This document shows positions 21,686-22,443 of a stretch of DNA of 22,443 nucleotides, piece by piece. The notes under the pieces are model-generated. The model did no database searches, was not told the DNA's origin, and saw nothing but the letters and a program-made list of their open reading frames with translations. The position numbers and the translations under genes are program-made. Source of the stretch: Pseudomonadota bacterium (GTDB lineage Bacteria > Desulfobacterota > Desulfobacteria > Desulfobacterales > Desulfobacteraceae); contig JAHIVS010000321.1 of assembly GCA_018816605.1 (NCBI GenBank), positions 1 to 22,443 of the forward strand, written 5' to 3'. Within the stretch, counting starts at the first letter, position 1. Each line of letters starts with the position of its first letter.

Positions 21686-22054
21686 TTAAGGCTGACCGGG
21701 ATCTGCCCCGGCGACAGGGGCGCTATACTCTATATCATTGTTTTTGATGCTCTCTTTCTTTCCGGCCAGATGCCGTTTGAGTTTTTCTTTGTTCTTTTGA
21801 ATCTGTAATTTTATGATGTCTGTCACCGCATCAATGGCGGCATACATATTTTCAGCTTCTTCTTTGGCATGGATCTGGAATTTATCCCCTTTGAAGTTGA
21901 CCTCGACAATATGCCTTATTTTTTCGACGGATAAAACCACATGGGCTTCTGCCGGGCCGTCGAGCATTTTGTCCAATCGATCAAATTTTTCCTGTATTCT
22001 TGATTTCAGGGCATCTGACGAATTAATATTTTTAAAGGTAAGGGATATTTGCAT
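21686..22054 (-). CDS. hpf: Ribosome hibernation-promoting factor (short HPF/YfiA type)
   Basis: The 122-residue protein belongs to the HPF/RaiA family, which binds the 30S decoding region and shuts down ribosomes in stationary or starved cells. Family features are the N-terminal strand QISLTFKNINSSDALKSRIQEKF, the central HVVLSVEKIRHIVEVNF strands, and IHAKEEAENMYAAIDAVTDIIKLQIQKNKEKLKRH, the basic helix that contacts 16S rRNA. The length matches the short form with a roughly 20-residue acidic tail; it lacks the C-terminal dimerisation domain of long HPF. GGAGG lies just before the ATG. In many Proteobacteria the gene sits beside rpoN; here it does not. Confidence 0.9.
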   Translation of the reverse strand: MQISLTFKNINSSDALKSRIQEKFDRLDKMLDGPAEAHVVLSVEKIRHIVEVNFKGDKFQIHAKEEAENMYAAIDAVTDIIKLQIQKNKEKLKRHLAGKKESIKNNDIEYSAPVAGADPGQP

Positions 22055-22135
22055 GGGACCTCCTGTAAAGGTGAAGTTCTGTATTTCACATTACCACATC
22101 CAAAAACCACTATCAACAATGGAAACCATGTCTGC

Positions 22136-22168
22136 AAAAAAAAATGCTTTCAGTGCAGAAAATGAAGC
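22136..22168 (-). terminator. Intrinsic terminator of the AEC transporter gene
   Basis: On the minus strand GCTTCA and TGAAAGC pair with one bulged A around a 10-nt loop, followed by ATTTTTTTTT. The stem overlaps the last codons of the transporter gene. Confidence 0.55.
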
Positions 22169-22443
22169 CAGACAGAAAAGCTTATCCCTGACAACAGGGT
22201 GCAGCCGGATATCGCTGCCACTGCAAAATCAGGGTCTCCGTTCATTTCCTTTGCCATGACAAAGGTCAGGGTGGCGGTGGGAGATGCCAACAATATGAAG
22301 GCCGGTAAAAATTCCACCACCGGCAGGGAAAATGCGTTAAAAATCAGCAGGGCCAAACCTGGCAGGGCCAGCAATTTGAGCAGGCTTGCCCCAAGCATGG
22401 ACTTGAATCGAGCCCGCATGAGATCAAAGGACAGGGTGGCTCC
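22150..22443 (-). CDS. AEC-family (auxin efflux carrier-like) transporter, C-terminal part
   Basis: The frame is open across the right edge, so only the last 97 residues are seen. GATLSFDLMRARFKSMLGAS followed by a hydrophobic helix with LLKLLALPGLALL, then a helix with VEFLPAFILLASPTATLTFVMAKEM and a final hydrophobic segment, is the C-terminal pattern of AEC permeases, which carry organic acids such as malate or malonate, or auxin in plants. The FVMAKEMNGDPDFA stretch matches the conserved loop ahead of the last helix. Substrate cannot be inferred. A terminator overlaps its end, separating it from hpf. Confidence 0.85.
   Translation of the reverse strand, partial: GATLSFDLMRARFKSMLGASLLKLLALPGLALLIFNAFSLPVVEFLPAFILLASPTATLTFVMAKEMNGDPDFAVAAISGCTLLSGISFSVWLHFLH

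Overview
The window looks like chromosomal DNA of a mesophilic sulfate-reducing member of the Desulfobacterota, probably a Desulfobacteraceae relative such as Desulfobacter, Desulfobacula or Desulfobacterium. This is an inference from gene content: an Flx-Hdr electron-transfer cluster, a very large HdrA, an HdrA with a built-in NfnB-like module, and a Tat-exported periplasmic [NiFe] hydrogenase. No rRNA, tRNA, CRISPR array, insertion sequence or phage gene was seen.

Positions 1-10681, minus strand, hold a compact redox cluster. In transcription order it encodes an HdrC-HdrB fusion (10681-9398), a 1012-residue HdrA (9343-6305), FlxD/MvhD (6279-5848), FlxC (5848-4889), FlxB (4788-3724), FlxA (3727-2882), an IscA/HesB-like protein (2836-2522), a RelE-fold-like protein (2506-2033) and an HdrL-type protein (1985 to beyond the left edge). 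The first six together make a cytoplasmic NAD(P)H-linked heterodisulfide-reductase-like complex. By family knowledge this would couple NADH oxidation to reduction of ferredoxin and a thiol/disulfide partner by flavin-based electron bifurcation. HdrL adds a second, different pyridine-nucleotide module. Start-stop overlaps support co-transcription, while a GC hairpin with a T-run after flxA may split the last three genes off.

Positions 10682-11287 are a 606-bp divergent control region. It contains several palindromes and a 28-codon reading frame behind a strong Shine-Dalgarno sequence.

Positions 11288-14941, plus strand, encode the hydrogenase small subunit, large subunit and maturation protease, then a 66-residue unknown protein and an intrinsic terminator. 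H2 oxidation in the periplasm and the cytoplasmic Hdr complex would sit at two ends of the same hydrogen/electron economy. The shared control region is the only sequence evidence linking them.

Positions 15015-22443 look like ordinary genome: an orphan ParB-like protein (+); a TAXI-type TRAP transporter (solute-binding protein and fused permease, -) with Rex-like and dyad operator candidates; an AT-rich orphan (-); a DUF1499 lipoprotein (+); an ornithine/lysine-type PLP decarboxylase (+); a short ribosome hibernation factor (-); and the 3' end of an AEC-family transporter (-).
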